From Oceanicoccus sagamiensis (GTDB lineage Bacteria > Pseudomonadota > Gammaproteobacteria > Pseudomonadales > Dasaniaceae): DNA of 64,000 bases. The DNA lies in assembly GCF_002117105.1 (NCBI RefSeq), contig NZ_CP019343.1, positions 4,402,001-4,466,000 of the forward strand. Direction: 5' to 3'. The notes under the pieces were generated by a model that saw only the letters and a program-made list of their open reading frames with translations, made no database searches and was not told the origin of the DNA. Below, piece by piece: positions 28,290-36,175 of the stretch. Position 1 is the stretch's first letter. Each line of letters begins with the position of its first letter. The position numbers and the translations under genes were made by a program.

Positions 28290-28883
28290 TCAGGCCATGG
28301 CTGCAGCTATATTTTTTAGTTGCTCTAAGGGTTTGGGCTTTTTCTTAACTAACAAGTCGTCATGGATTTTTAAAATAACACCTTTAATAAGGTCGGTAGT
28401 ATTGTCGATATCAGTAATGGCTTTTAGGGTATCAACATCATCATAGAGCCGACGGCCTTTAAGCGAAAGGCGCTTTTCTGCCCTGCCTTTGGCAAGATCA
28501 CTGCTTAAAAAACGCGAAAGTGTTTTGGCAGCATTCTGATCTGATACCAGCGTAAAAATATAATATTTCATCAAGCTCTGGATAAAATCTGTTGAACCAC
28601 CTACAGCTAAAGCCGCCAGATTGAGAATATCAATCATATGGGCGGGCAACCTGCTCTCTACCGGCTTGCGCTGGGAGAGCAATTGCTTTTGCACCACAGG
28701 GGTTGATTGATGAGGTAGCAGGCTCACGTTATCGCATTGATCGCATACGCCCACCAGTACACTTTTTACCACGCCACTACCATCACTAAGTGGCACATCA
28801 CGTAATGCAAAAGTTGCCCGCTGCAGCGAGCCGCAGGTTTCACACATGGCCTGTTTTGAATCGCCAATTTTAAAAATTTTCAT
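28290..28883 (-). CDS. Zinc-ribbon protein, MqsA-like N-terminus (antitoxin candidate)
   Basis: The 197-residue protein starts with a two-CxxC zinc knuckle (C14-E-T-C17 and VGVCDQCDN near residue 48), resembling the N-terminal zinc domain of MqsA/YgiT-type antitoxins. The remainder is unfamiliar but contains two segments with ribbon-helix-helix-like character: ESRLPAHMIDILNLAALA (about 77-110) and RLSLKGRRLYDDVDTLKAI (about 138-175). That would fit a DNA-binding antitoxin, though I do not recognise the family. It sits 57 bp downstream of the small toxin-like gene on the same strand. Confidence 0.55.
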   Translation of the reverse strand: MKIFKIGDSKQAMCETCGSLQRATFALRDVPLSDGSGVVKSVLVGVCDQCDNVSLLPHQSTPVVQKQLLSQRKPVESRLPAHMIDILNLAALAVGGSTDFIQSLMKYYIFTLVSDQNAAKTLSRFLSSDLAKGRAEKRLSLKGRRLYDDVDTLKAITDIDNTTDLIKGVILKIHDDLLVKKKPKPLEQLKNIAAAMA

Positions 28884-28940
28884 AACACCTCCCTAATAAT
28901 ATCTTCCTAACAACATTTCCCAACAACATTTCCCTAATCC

Positions 28941-29236
28941 CTAATGATGAACACTGATAAAAACGCTATCAGGTTCCAGAAAATACCATTTGATATACCA
29001 GTTTTGGCCCTTATACCTTGTTGCCAGAATATGAACATCAACACGCTTATCCAGATGGTGAGGGCTGGTACTGTAGGTTTCACCCCCGCCCTGCCAATAA
29101 TGGCTGCCACCTCAGCTAAGGAGACATCACCTACTGCCAGTAGATTTTTAATATCGATATGGGAACGCTGCTGATGTAAAACATATCCATGTTGCAAGCA
29201 GTGCAGCACCTGCTTTTTTCTTTCCTTGAAGCCCAT
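28941..29236 (-). pseudogene. Small toxin-like protein, frameshifted in this sequence
   Basis: From the ATG at 29236 (GGAGGT 4 nt upstream) the frame gives KERKKQVLHCLQHGYVLHQQ, then goes out of register near 29083-29087 and ends in an unrelated hydrophobic tail. Adding one G to the 5-G run there restores GGETYSTSPHHLDKRVDVHI, then NWYIKWYFLEPDSVFISVHH and a stop at 28941, a 98-residue basic protein. Its ending looks like small toxin/mRNA-interferase-like folds (MqsR- or DUF4258-like), but the match is by eye only. It precedes an MqsA-like zinc protein, and an inverted repeat sits 23 bp upstream, as expected of an autoregulated toxin-antitoxin operon. Confidence 0.6.
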
Positions 29237-29258
29237 ACATACCTCCATTGTACGCAAA

Positions 29259-29274
29259 TTGTCGTACTCGACAA
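29259..29274. promoter_or_regulatory. Inverted repeat upstream of toxin-like gene
   Basis: TTGTCG at 29259-29264 and CGACAA at 29269-29274 form a 6-bp inverted repeat with a 4-bp spacer, ending 23 bp before the start codon. It is a candidate autoregulatory operator for the downstream zinc protein; not demonstrated. Confidence 0.45.
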
Positions 29275-29351
29275 GTTTTTTTTCATCCTTTGATCTGGCC
29301 ATCCTATGCCAGCGCCAATATTAGTGCAGGATTAATTTTAAAATCAATAGC

Positions 29352-30458
29352 TTAGCCACTGCAAAGAGCTGCACTAGCCCACTCTATTACCTGCTGATAA
29401 TCGCCACTAAATTGAATACGAGGTTGTTTGTTTTGCAATTGGTATTCATACATCGGGTCATAATAATCAACCAACAGAGTTTTAATCCATGCTTCGTGGG
29501 CTGAAACATCGCCACTACTTTGCTGCCGGTCCAGCGCGGCATTCATAACTTTTTCTAATGTTTGATAACGCTGCGAGCCCAGGCGCTTGCGAATGCGGTA
29601 CAAGCTGGCTAATAGATGCTGGCGGTAGTTTTCATAACCCTGCCCGGCATCTACCGCCAAATGCTCCTGCTCCATTTCAACCACATACTCCTGCAAGATG
29701 CGCTGAATACGAAACTCCAGTGACATTTCAACCACCGCAATAGGCGCTTCGCACATAGCCAGCCATAAATTATGGGGCAAAGTTATTGGCCCTATCATGC
29801 GACTTTCATCTTCAAAAAACAGCGGTGCATTTTTTTCAGCCTCGCGTTTTTTTAACAGGTCGATTCCCAGACGGTTTTCAAAGTCCGACTGGCAAGGCGG
29901 CTCTTCAACTCGGCGACCAAAACTGGAACCACGGTGATGGGCAAAACCTTCAAGATCAATACCGGTCGACAGCTCGCTGACCAGAGGCGTTTTAGCCGTG
30001 CCAGTTTTACCACCGATAATGATCATTGGCGCAACAGAGGCGGCCTCAATTTCATCCAGCAGAACACGACGCAGGGCTTTATAGCCACCGGGGATTAAAG
30101 GGATATCTACACCAGCCTCTGCCATCCATTGCTGGGTAAGATTGGAGCGCATACCGCCACGCCAGCAATACAAATGCGCGTTGTTATTATCCCTGACAAA
30201 CTGGCACCAGCGCTCAATACGCTGCTGCTTAGTCTCTCCACTGACCAGCTGATGGCCAAGTTCAATCGCCTCAGCTTGCCCTTGCTGTTTATAACAAGTG
30301 CCAACCTGATGGCGTTCCTCATTATTAAGAATAGGCACATTACATGACGTTGGCAGAGTACCAGCCGCAAACTCCACCTCAGCCCGCACATCGAGAAAAG
30401 GGGTATTGGCAAGCAATAAATCACGAAAAGTTGCAGGATCTGCAGTTAAACCAGCCAT
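29352..30458 (-). CDS. mnmH: tRNA 2-selenouridine synthase
   Basis: The 368-residue protein has the MnmH (SelU/YbbB) layout: an N-terminal rhodanese domain (FLDVRAEVEFAAGTLPTSCN, catalytic Cys98 in LYCWRGGMRS) and a C-terminal P-loop domain (about 140-368). It converts 2-thiouridine at the wobble position of tRNA-Lys/Glu/Gln to 2-selenouridine through a geranylated intermediate, using selenophosphate from SelD, encoded 13 kb away. The P-loop is GGKTGTAKT (149-157), with Ala where the Walker A glycine is usual; I cannot tell whether this is a lineage variant. No clear ribosome site precedes the ATG. Confidence 0.92.
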   Translation of the reverse strand: MAGLTADPATFRDLLLANTPFLDVRAEVEFAAGTLPTSCNVPILNNEERHQVGTCYKQQGQAEAIELGHQLVSGETKQQRIERWCQFVRDNNNAHLYCWRGGMRSNLTQQWMAEAGVDIPLIPGGYKALRRVLLDEIEAASVAPMIIIGGKTGTAKTPLVSELSTGIDLEGFAHHRGSSFGRRVEEPPCQSDFENRLGIDLLKKREAEKNAPLFFEDESRMIGPITLPHNLWLAMCEAPIAVVEMSLEFRIQRILQEYVVEMEQEHLAVDAGQGYENYRQHLLASLYRIRKRLGSQRYQTLEKVMNAALDRQQSSGDVSAHEAWIKTLLVDYYDPMYEYQLQNKQPRIQFSGDYQQVIEWASAALCSG

Positions 30459-30771
30459 AGCGCCATATACTGTTATTATCGGGGACGTTATTATCCCCGC
30501 TCTACTGGAAAAAGTTAACCATAATAAACGACTGATACGCTATGCACCCGTTGTTTCACTCACCATCGCCACACCAAGCACTTTGATAGTGGCTGGCTCA
30601 GTAACCGCACAGGCTTCAACTTAACCGGCTGCTAGTCGATTACTGTAAAAGCTAAGCCGCAGGTGCTGGTCCAGCGTATTAATCCCTGCGTAAATAATGG
30701 CATCCAATGCTAAAACATGATTGAATCTGTGCCACTAAAAATACCCCTGCAAACATCTTAGGAAGACAATA
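30459..30771. other. Intergenic region between mnmH and aldehyde dehydrogenase
   Basis: About 310 bp separate the divergent starts. Short frames in it lack ribosome sites and family signals. AGGAAGAC lies just before the ATG at 30772. I see no palindrome or structured RNA here. Confidence 0.4.
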
Positions 30772-32226
30772 ATGACAAGCACTCCATCCTACGGCTTATT
30801 TATTAATGGCGAAGAGCGCCCCAGTGATAACGGCAAGCAATTTGAGGTGCTCTCTGCCTGGACCCGCGACAGCATCGCTACCATTGCAGAAGGCAATGAA
30901 ACCGATGTCGATAATGCCGTCGTGGCTGCCCGCGCCGCTTACCCAGGCTGGGCCGAGTGTGCACCGGTTATCCGCGAAACTGTTTTGCTAAAAGCTGCTG
31001 ACCTGGTAGCAGCCAGTGCGGAGCATTTAAGTAACATCGTTATCCAGGAAAGTGGCTCCACGCAACAAAAAGCCCTGTTTGAAGTGAATAATGTTGCTGC
31101 CCGTTTACGCACCGCCGCCGGTGAAGCCAGCCGCCTTTATGGTGAGACCTTCCCCAACGATAAACCGCACCGTATGTCGATGGTTATTCGCGAGCCGATT
31201 GGTGTGGTCGCAACTATTTCACCTTTTAATGCCTCCTTTGCCCTACTAGCCAAGATGACTATTTACGCACTGGCCGCTGGCAATACCGTGGTTGCCAAAC
31301 CCGCTTCGGAAACGCCGCTAATTGCTATTGAATTTGCCAAAATTTTTAAAGAAGCAGGTTTACCTGATGGCTGCTTTAACGTGGTACCCGGCCCCGGCCG
31401 CAGCGTGGGTGACACGCTGATTAACCACGGCAATATCGACGGTATTGCCTTTACCGGCTCTACCGAAGTCGGCAGCCGTATTGCTGCTGTCGGTGCAGCC
31501 AAAATGCGCCGCATGCAAATGGAGCTTGGCGGTAAAAACCCGCTATTAGTTTTAGGGGATGTCGACCCGGTTAAAGCTGCAGCCATTGCCGCCACCGGTG
31601 CATTCTTCCATGCCGGCCAAATCTGTATGGCCAGTACCCGGATTATTGTAGAAAAATCCGTACTGGATGAGTTTGTTAAAGCACTAGTAGAAAAAGCTAA
31701 CTCACTCACCTTTGGTGAGCCTGAAGACCCTACTACCGCTTATGGTCCCGTTATCAACGAAGGCGCACTGAATAAAGTAATCAGTCATGTTGAAGGCGCA
31801 CGAGACAATGGCGCACAAGTGCTCTGCGGTGGTGATGTTGAGCGCGGCTTAATTTACCGCCCTACTGTCGTGTTAGAGCCACCCCGTGATCGCGGTGTTT
31901 GGGTTGAAGAAACCTTTGGCCCAGTGGTTAGCGTAGTGGGTGTGGAAGATCTGGACGAAGCGGTTGCCCTGGCCAACGATAGCGAATACGGTTTAAGTGC
32001 TGGTGTACTCACCAACGATATGACCCGTGCCCTAACCGCCGCCAGACAGATTCGCGCCGGTGCCGTGCATTTGGGTACCCACTCTTTCCAAAGTGATTCA
32101 CTAAGCCCTGTAGGCGGTATTGGCGCTTCCGGCTTCGGCCGCAGTGGCGGTAAATACAGTGTTGAACACTTTACCGAGTTAAAATGGATTAGTATTGAAC
32201 TGGGTGAAACACCACTCCCCTTTTAA
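30772..32226 (+). CDS. Aldehyde dehydrogenase, benzaldehyde/vanillin-type
   Basis: The 484-residue NAD(P)-dependent dehydrogenase has catalytic Cys285 in AGQICMAS, general-base Glu251 in MELGGKNPLL, and the SPFNASFALLAK nucleotide-binding segment where most ALDHs have PWN; this SPFN form is common in aromatic aldehyde (benzaldehyde/vanillin) dehydrogenases. It oxidises an aldehyde to the carboxylate in the cytoplasm; the actual substrate is unknown. AGGAAG lies just before the ATG. Two small envelope-protein genes follow on the same strand after 23 bp. Confidence 0.85.
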   Translation: MTSTPSYGLFINGEERPSDNGKQFEVLSAWTRDSIATIAEGNETDVDNAVVAARAAYPGWAECAPVIRETVLLKAADLVAASAEHLSNIVIQESGSTQQKALFEVNNVAARLRTAAGEASRLYGETFPNDKPHRMSMVIREPIGVVATISPFNASFALLAKMTIYALAAGNTVVAKPASETPLIAIEFAKIFKEAGLPDGCFNVVPGPGRSVGDTLINHGNIDGIAFTGSTEVGSRIAAVGAAKMRRMQMELGGKNPLLVLGDVDPVKAAAIAATGAFFHAGQICMASTRIIVEKSVLDEFVKALVEKANSLTFGEPEDPTTAYGPVINEGALNKVISHVEGARDNGAQVLCGGDVERGLIYRPTVVLEPPRDRGVWVEETFGPVVSVVGVEDLDEAVALANDSEYGLSAGVLTNDMTRALTAARQIRAGAVHLGTHSFQSDSLSPVGGIGASGFGRSGGKYSVEHFTELKWISIELGETPLPF

Positions 32227-32249
32227 GGGTCAAACAGAGACTGTTATTG

Positions 32250-32450
32250 ATGAAAACGATTAAATACGCGGCCAGCGCGCTAGCTGTTTTTGTCGTTATC
32301 GTATTTACCGCCCCCCTGTGGGGCGGCTGCAATTTTAATAGCAATCTCTGCCATAGCTGGTGTGAACTGCGGCATTTTAATAGCGGCTTTAATGAAGCAA
32401 CCTGCAAAGCCAGCTGCCTGACAGATAAACTGAGTTGTATGGCAAAGTAA
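32250..32450 (+). CDS. Small secreted cysteine-rich protein of unknown function
   Basis: A 66-residue protein with an N-terminal hydrophobic segment (KYAASALAVFVVIVFTAPLW) that reads as a signal peptide or anchor, followed by a C-terminal part with six cysteines in about 40 residues (CNFNS, CHSWC, TCKASC, SCMAK). The even number suggests three disulfides in the periplasm. The ATG at 32250 is preferred to the TTG one codon earlier. The PDZ gene starts within its stop codon (TAATG), so the two are coupled. No family recognised. Confidence 0.7.
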   Translation: MKTIKYAASALAVFVVIVFTAPLWGGCNFNSNLCHSWCELRHFNSGFNEATCKASCLTDKLSCMAK

Positions 32451-33271
32451 TGGCTATGGGTATCGTCACACAACGGATTATCTATACCCTATTAGGCGGC
32501 TTAATCTCAGCCGGTCTAGTGCTAACATTGACTGAGCCTCCACAGCCTGCCACCCCCGCGGCCAGCACTAACACCGCCCCCCCTCTGGCTGACAACGTAG
32601 AAAACACCGATATCACCCAGCTACAACAAACGATTGCAAAGCTACAGCAGCAATTGCATTTTGAACAAGAAAATACCGCCGCCCTCGATTATGAACTGCA
32701 ATTATTAGAAGATTTATTAGCGGATGCCTCAAGCCCTACCCCCCCTCGCCCAACCAACCGCAAGAATCGAGCAGCGGAAACCTGGTTTGATGAAAGTCGT
32801 TTGCTGGCACTTAATGTAGACCCGGCTGACATTGAAACGATCAAAACCCTGCATAACCAGGCCGAATTGGAAAAGCTCGAGCTACGCAACAAAGCGGCCC
32901 GCGACGCCAAACTCCGTAGAAGCCTCTATAGAGAGCTAAAAACTATTGATAGCAATTTACGGCAACAGTTAGGCGAACAAAACTACGACCGTATGCTATT
33001 TGCTTCGGGCAAAAGAAACCGGGTAGAAGTGACCGACATCTTAACCGGGTCAGCAGCTAATAGCACCGGCATCCAAAAAGGGGATTTGATTATTAGCTAT
33101 GGCGGAGAACGTATCTACGAACCCGCCAACCTCTACCAGAGTACCGCCGGAGGGGATGTGGGTGAAATGACTCTGGTTGAAATTCAGCGGGGAGAAGAAG
33201 TACTGACAGTTTATGTACCCAGAGGGCCGTTAGGTACACGCTTTAAACCGATTGTTAAAAACCCCGACTAA
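32450..33271 (+). CDS. PDZ-domain envelope protein with coiled coil
   Basis: The 273-residue protein begins with a single membrane helix (about residues 7-27), a proline/alanine-rich linker and a coiled coil (ITQLQQTIAKLQQQLHFEQE), then a basic helical region (about 125-180) and a C-terminal PDZ domain (EVTDILTGSAANSTGIQKGD, GELI-type carboxylate loop modified). PDZ domains bind C-terminal peptides; no protease domain is present. It is probably periplasmic and membrane-anchored. The start overlaps the Cys-rich gene's stop by one base, which suggests a functional link between the two. Confidence 0.75.
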   Translation: MAMGIVTQRIIYTLLGGLISAGLVLTLTEPPQPATPAASTNTAPPLADNVENTDITQLQQTIAKLQQQLHFEQENTAALDYELQLLEDLLADASSPTPPRPTNRKNRAAETWFDESRLLALNVDPADIETIKTLHNQAELEKLELRNKAARDAKLRRSLYRELKTIDSNLRQQLGEQNYDRMLFASGKRNRVEVTDILTGSAANSTGIQKGDLIISYGGERIYEPANLYQSTAGGDVGEMTLVEIQRGEEVLTVYVPRGPLGTRFKPIVKNPD

Positions 33272-34708
33272 TTAACGCGCTGTTTTTTGCGGCATAGCGC
33301 TAAATAAAAACACCAACAATAGATTCAAGCCTACACCCCATAACCCAGAGTGAACCCCCAGCGGCATAGAGCCACCCTCAACAAATTTTAAGCCCAACGT
33401 GACCAACAAACCGGCTAGCATACCCGCAAACATCGCTGGGCCACGCAAAGCTGGCAACCAAACCCCCAGCAATACCGCAGGGGTTAATTGCAGCATGATT
33501 TCCAGCATAAAGACCAATAGCGACCAAACCGAACTGGGTAAATTAATCGCCGCGATTACCATGGGGATCATCAAGCCCCAACTTAATAGCTTGCCAAACT
33601 TTTGCAATTTTTGTTGCGATAGCTCAGGGTAGTTAGGACGAATACCATCGTGGGTAATCATCGAACCCAGCGTTAATAAAGCCGAATCAATAGTCGACAT
33701 AATCGCCGCCACACCGGCAGCCAAATACAGCGTTAATAAAAACCGGGCGCCAACAATATGCTGATCAAGTTGGGCGATCACATACAACATCACTCGCTCA
33801 CTGTCCCTACCCTCCAAGCCCGGCACCCAAGCGGGGGCTGCCATCGCTACCATCGTTAAGGGCAACAGTGTAATCAGCGGCATAAATAACATCACCTTAT
33901 AAGCGGTTAAGGTGGTTTGCAGATTTTTAGCCGCATAGATGCGTTGAATTTTTTGCGGGTAAACACAGGCGGCAAACATCGTCACAATGGATAAGCTAAT
34001 AAACGTCACCACGGGAAACTCACCGGCATCAAACTTATCTTGCTGTGCTGCCAAGGCATCCACCAGAGCAGGCACCGCCTTAGGCTCAAAGATAAAAGCC
34101 AGCACACAGGCGCATAAGGCGCCGACTAATAATAAAGCGCCCTGAATAATGTCAGACCAGACTACGGAACGCATACCACCCATACTTTCGTAAATCGCCA
34201 TAATAATAGCGACAGAAATAATACTGGTAGAAAAACTCAGCACACCATCACTGGCGGTCTCTAATAACAGACCTACCGCCAATAAATTACTCAGGATATA
34301 GGCCGTTAATGAAAATACGGCCAGGGCATTGACCAACCAAAATAAGGGGCGGTAGTGATAACGCCAACGAACAAAATCGCCGAGGGTTAAAAAATCGTGC
34401 GCTTTGGCAATACGATAAAGTTTTGGCGCATAGGCCAGCAATACAATCCCTACCCCGGTTAGCCCCACAATCATCGGAGCCACTTCCAAGCCCGTGCGAT
34501 AAGCTTTACCCGGAATACCAAATAATGAGCCACCGCTATAGTTGGTCGCATAAAGCGTAAAAAATAAAGCTACTGGCCCAAGACTGGCACCGGCCAGATA
34601 ATAATCTTTTAGCGAAGACTCAACCGACGAGCGGGATGCATACCAGCCAATCAATAATAGCGACAGAGAATAAAGGGCGATAAACCACCAATAAGGGGCA
34701 ATAGGCAT
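33272..34708 (-). CDS. Sodium:solute symporter (SSS family)
   Basis: The 478-residue protein has about 13 membrane segments and the SSS family pattern: DYYLAGASLGPVALFFTLYATNYSGGSLFGIPG near the N-terminus and SMGGMRSVVWSDIIQGALL in the middle. It imports a solute with Na+ at the inner membrane. The upstream gene, 18 bp away on the same strand, encodes malonyl-CoA decarboxylase, so a malonate-like or other carboxylate substrate is an attractive guess; PanF-like relatives take up pantothenate, so this stays open. Confidence 0.85.
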   Translation of the reverse strand: MPIAPYWWFIALYSLSLLLIGWYASRSSVESSLKDYYLAGASLGPVALFFTLYATNYSGGSLFGIPGKAYRTGLEVAPMIVGLTGVGIVLLAYAPKLYRIAKAHDFLTLGDFVRWRYHYRPLFWLVNALAVFSLTAYILSNLLAVGLLLETASDGVLSFSTSIISVAIIMAIYESMGGMRSVVWSDIIQGALLLVGALCACVLAFIFEPKAVPALVDALAAQQDKFDAGEFPVVTFISLSIVTMFAACVYPQKIQRIYAAKNLQTTLTAYKVMLFMPLITLLPLTMVAMAAPAWVPGLEGRDSERVMLYVIAQLDQHIVGARFLLTLYLAAGVAAIMSTIDSALLTLGSMITHDGIRPNYPELSQQKLQKFGKLLSWGLMIPMVIAAINLPSSVWSLLVFMLEIMLQLTPAVLLGVWLPALRGPAMFAGMLAGLLVTLGLKFVEGGSMPLGVHSGLWGVGLNLLLVFLFSAMPQKTAR

Positions 34709-34726
34709 AACCGAGCTTTCTTATTA

Positions 34727-36025
34727 TTAATCAATCAGTTTTAAAAAATCTTTCGAGGTAACAATAGCATGATCATTCACATAAGCCTCATGACTTTCTT
34801 CCACTTTGCTGAGTTCATAACCATAGTTAACCAACATACCGGCAGACTGGGCCAAACCATTGGCTGAGGTATCCGCCATCCAGTTAAGGCGCTCTATTCT
34901 GGCACCGTTGCCCAAGTGAAAGCGCTCCACAGGGTCCAGTGGGTATTTGCCACGTTTAGCATGGTAAAGATAATGAGCACACAGGCGCATTAACAAAGGC
35001 TCCACCATATCGACATAGGACTCAAAGGTATGCCATTGGTCACTATTTAATTGGCTTAGCTGTTCTTTTTCAGAAGCGGTTAATAGCGCTGATTCCGCAT
35101 TGGCCACCTCTTTATTGAGCCAGCGCCTAAAACCGGGAATTGGTGATAAGGTGGCAAAGCGTTTTAATTGCGGAAACTCTTTACGCAACTCCATCACCAC
35201 CTGCTTAATCAGGAAGTTACCAAAGGAAATACCCCGCAAACCCTCCTGACAATTACTGATCGAGTAAAAAATGGCGGTATCAAAATTACTGCGGTCATCA
35301 TCAGCACGGGGCTCGGCTAAAAGATCCTGCACATTGCCAGCAATACCATCGACTAAAGCAACCTGCACAAAAATTAGCGGATCATCCGGTAAAGCCGGGT
35401 GAAAAAAGGCAAAGCAACGACGATCATCCGCCAGCCTGCGCCTTAAATCATCCCAGCCCTGCATTTCATGCACAGCTTCATAGGCAATCAGCTTTTCCAG
35501 AATATGGGCCGGGGTTTGCCAGTTAATCGTTTCAAGGGTTAAAAAACCGCGGTTAAACCAGGACTTTAATAAATAGAGAAAATCAACATCAACGGCTTCC
35601 AGCTCTTTATGCTCTGGCAAAAGCTCAAACAAGTCCTCGCGCATTCTGACCAATGTGGAAGTGCCATTAGGGGCCATATTAAAACTACGGAACAGATTTT
35701 TACGCGGACCATCGACAGCGACACTAAGCGCTTTAAACGTTTCAAGGTCATTAGTGGTTTTATAAGCTTCCGCGGATTTCAGAATGGTTTCACGGTCTGA
35801 ACTGTATTTGTTATAGAGCAAACCAAAGAAATCGATTTTTTGCTCTTTATCCATTTTGTCATAGGCGGCCACAACCTCCTGAGCAATGGCAGTACCCATG
35901 GCTTCACCTTTACTAGAGCTAAGGTCTTCGCACAACTGCTCTACAGAACGGGCTTCAGGTCGGGTACGGTTTAGCAGCTCTCTGCCCGCTTCGGCAATAG
36001 AGCCAATCAATTGATTTAGACGCAT
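34727..36025 (-). CDS. Malonyl-CoA decarboxylase
   Basis: The 432-residue protein matches MCD: an N-terminal helical domain, then the GNAT-like catalytic domain with CFAFFHPALPDDPLIFVQVAL, SISNCQEGLRGISFGNFLIKQV, the Ser/His-bearing SPIPGFRRWL and C-terminal FHLGNGARIERLNWMAD. It decarboxylates malonyl-CoA to acetyl-CoA, either to remove malonyl-CoA or in malonate catabolism. It is co-directional with the SSS symporter. Length agrees with bacterial MCDs. Downstream of a hairpin that closes the RND operon. Confidence 0.9.
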   Translation of the reverse strand: MRLNQLIGSIAEAGRELLNRTRPEARSVEQLCEDLSSSKGEAMGTAIAQEVVAAYDKMDKEQKIDFFGLLYNKYSSDRETILKSAEAYKTTNDLETFKALSVAVDGPRKNLFRSFNMAPNGTSTLVRMREDLFELLPEHKELEAVDVDFLYLLKSWFNRGFLTLETINWQTPAHILEKLIAYEAVHEMQGWDDLRRRLADDRRCFAFFHPALPDDPLIFVQVALVDGIAGNVQDLLAEPRADDDRSNFDTAIFYSISNCQEGLRGISFGNFLIKQVVMELRKEFPQLKRFATLSPIPGFRRWLNKEVANAESALLTASEKEQLSQLNSDQWHTFESYVDMVEPLLMRLCAHYLYHAKRGKYPLDPVERFHLGNGARIERLNWMADTSANGLAQSAGMLVNYGYELSKVEESHEAYVNDHAIVTSKDFLKLID

Positions 36026-36131
36026 CGGTTTCTCTTATTTCCAGGTTATTGGGAATAGATAGTAGTCGGGTTTTGCGGGTGTGGCCAGTAGGGGAAAATC
36101 TGTTTTTTGAGGGAATTTCAGGGGTTTATCT

Positions 36132-36169
36132 TGCTTCGTCATTCCCGCGAAAGCAGGAATGACGAAGCA
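36132..36169. terminator. ATTCCCGC-family hairpin after RND operon 2
   Basis: A 38-bp palindrome with a 17-bp stem (one C-A mismatch) and a GAAA loop, just after the RND stop at 36176. It contains ATTCCC and AGGAAT halves like the repeat family at 20064, 49064 and 55296. It likely ends the RND transcript and separates it from the MCD gene. Confidence 0.7.
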
Positions 36170-36175
36170 GAGGCG

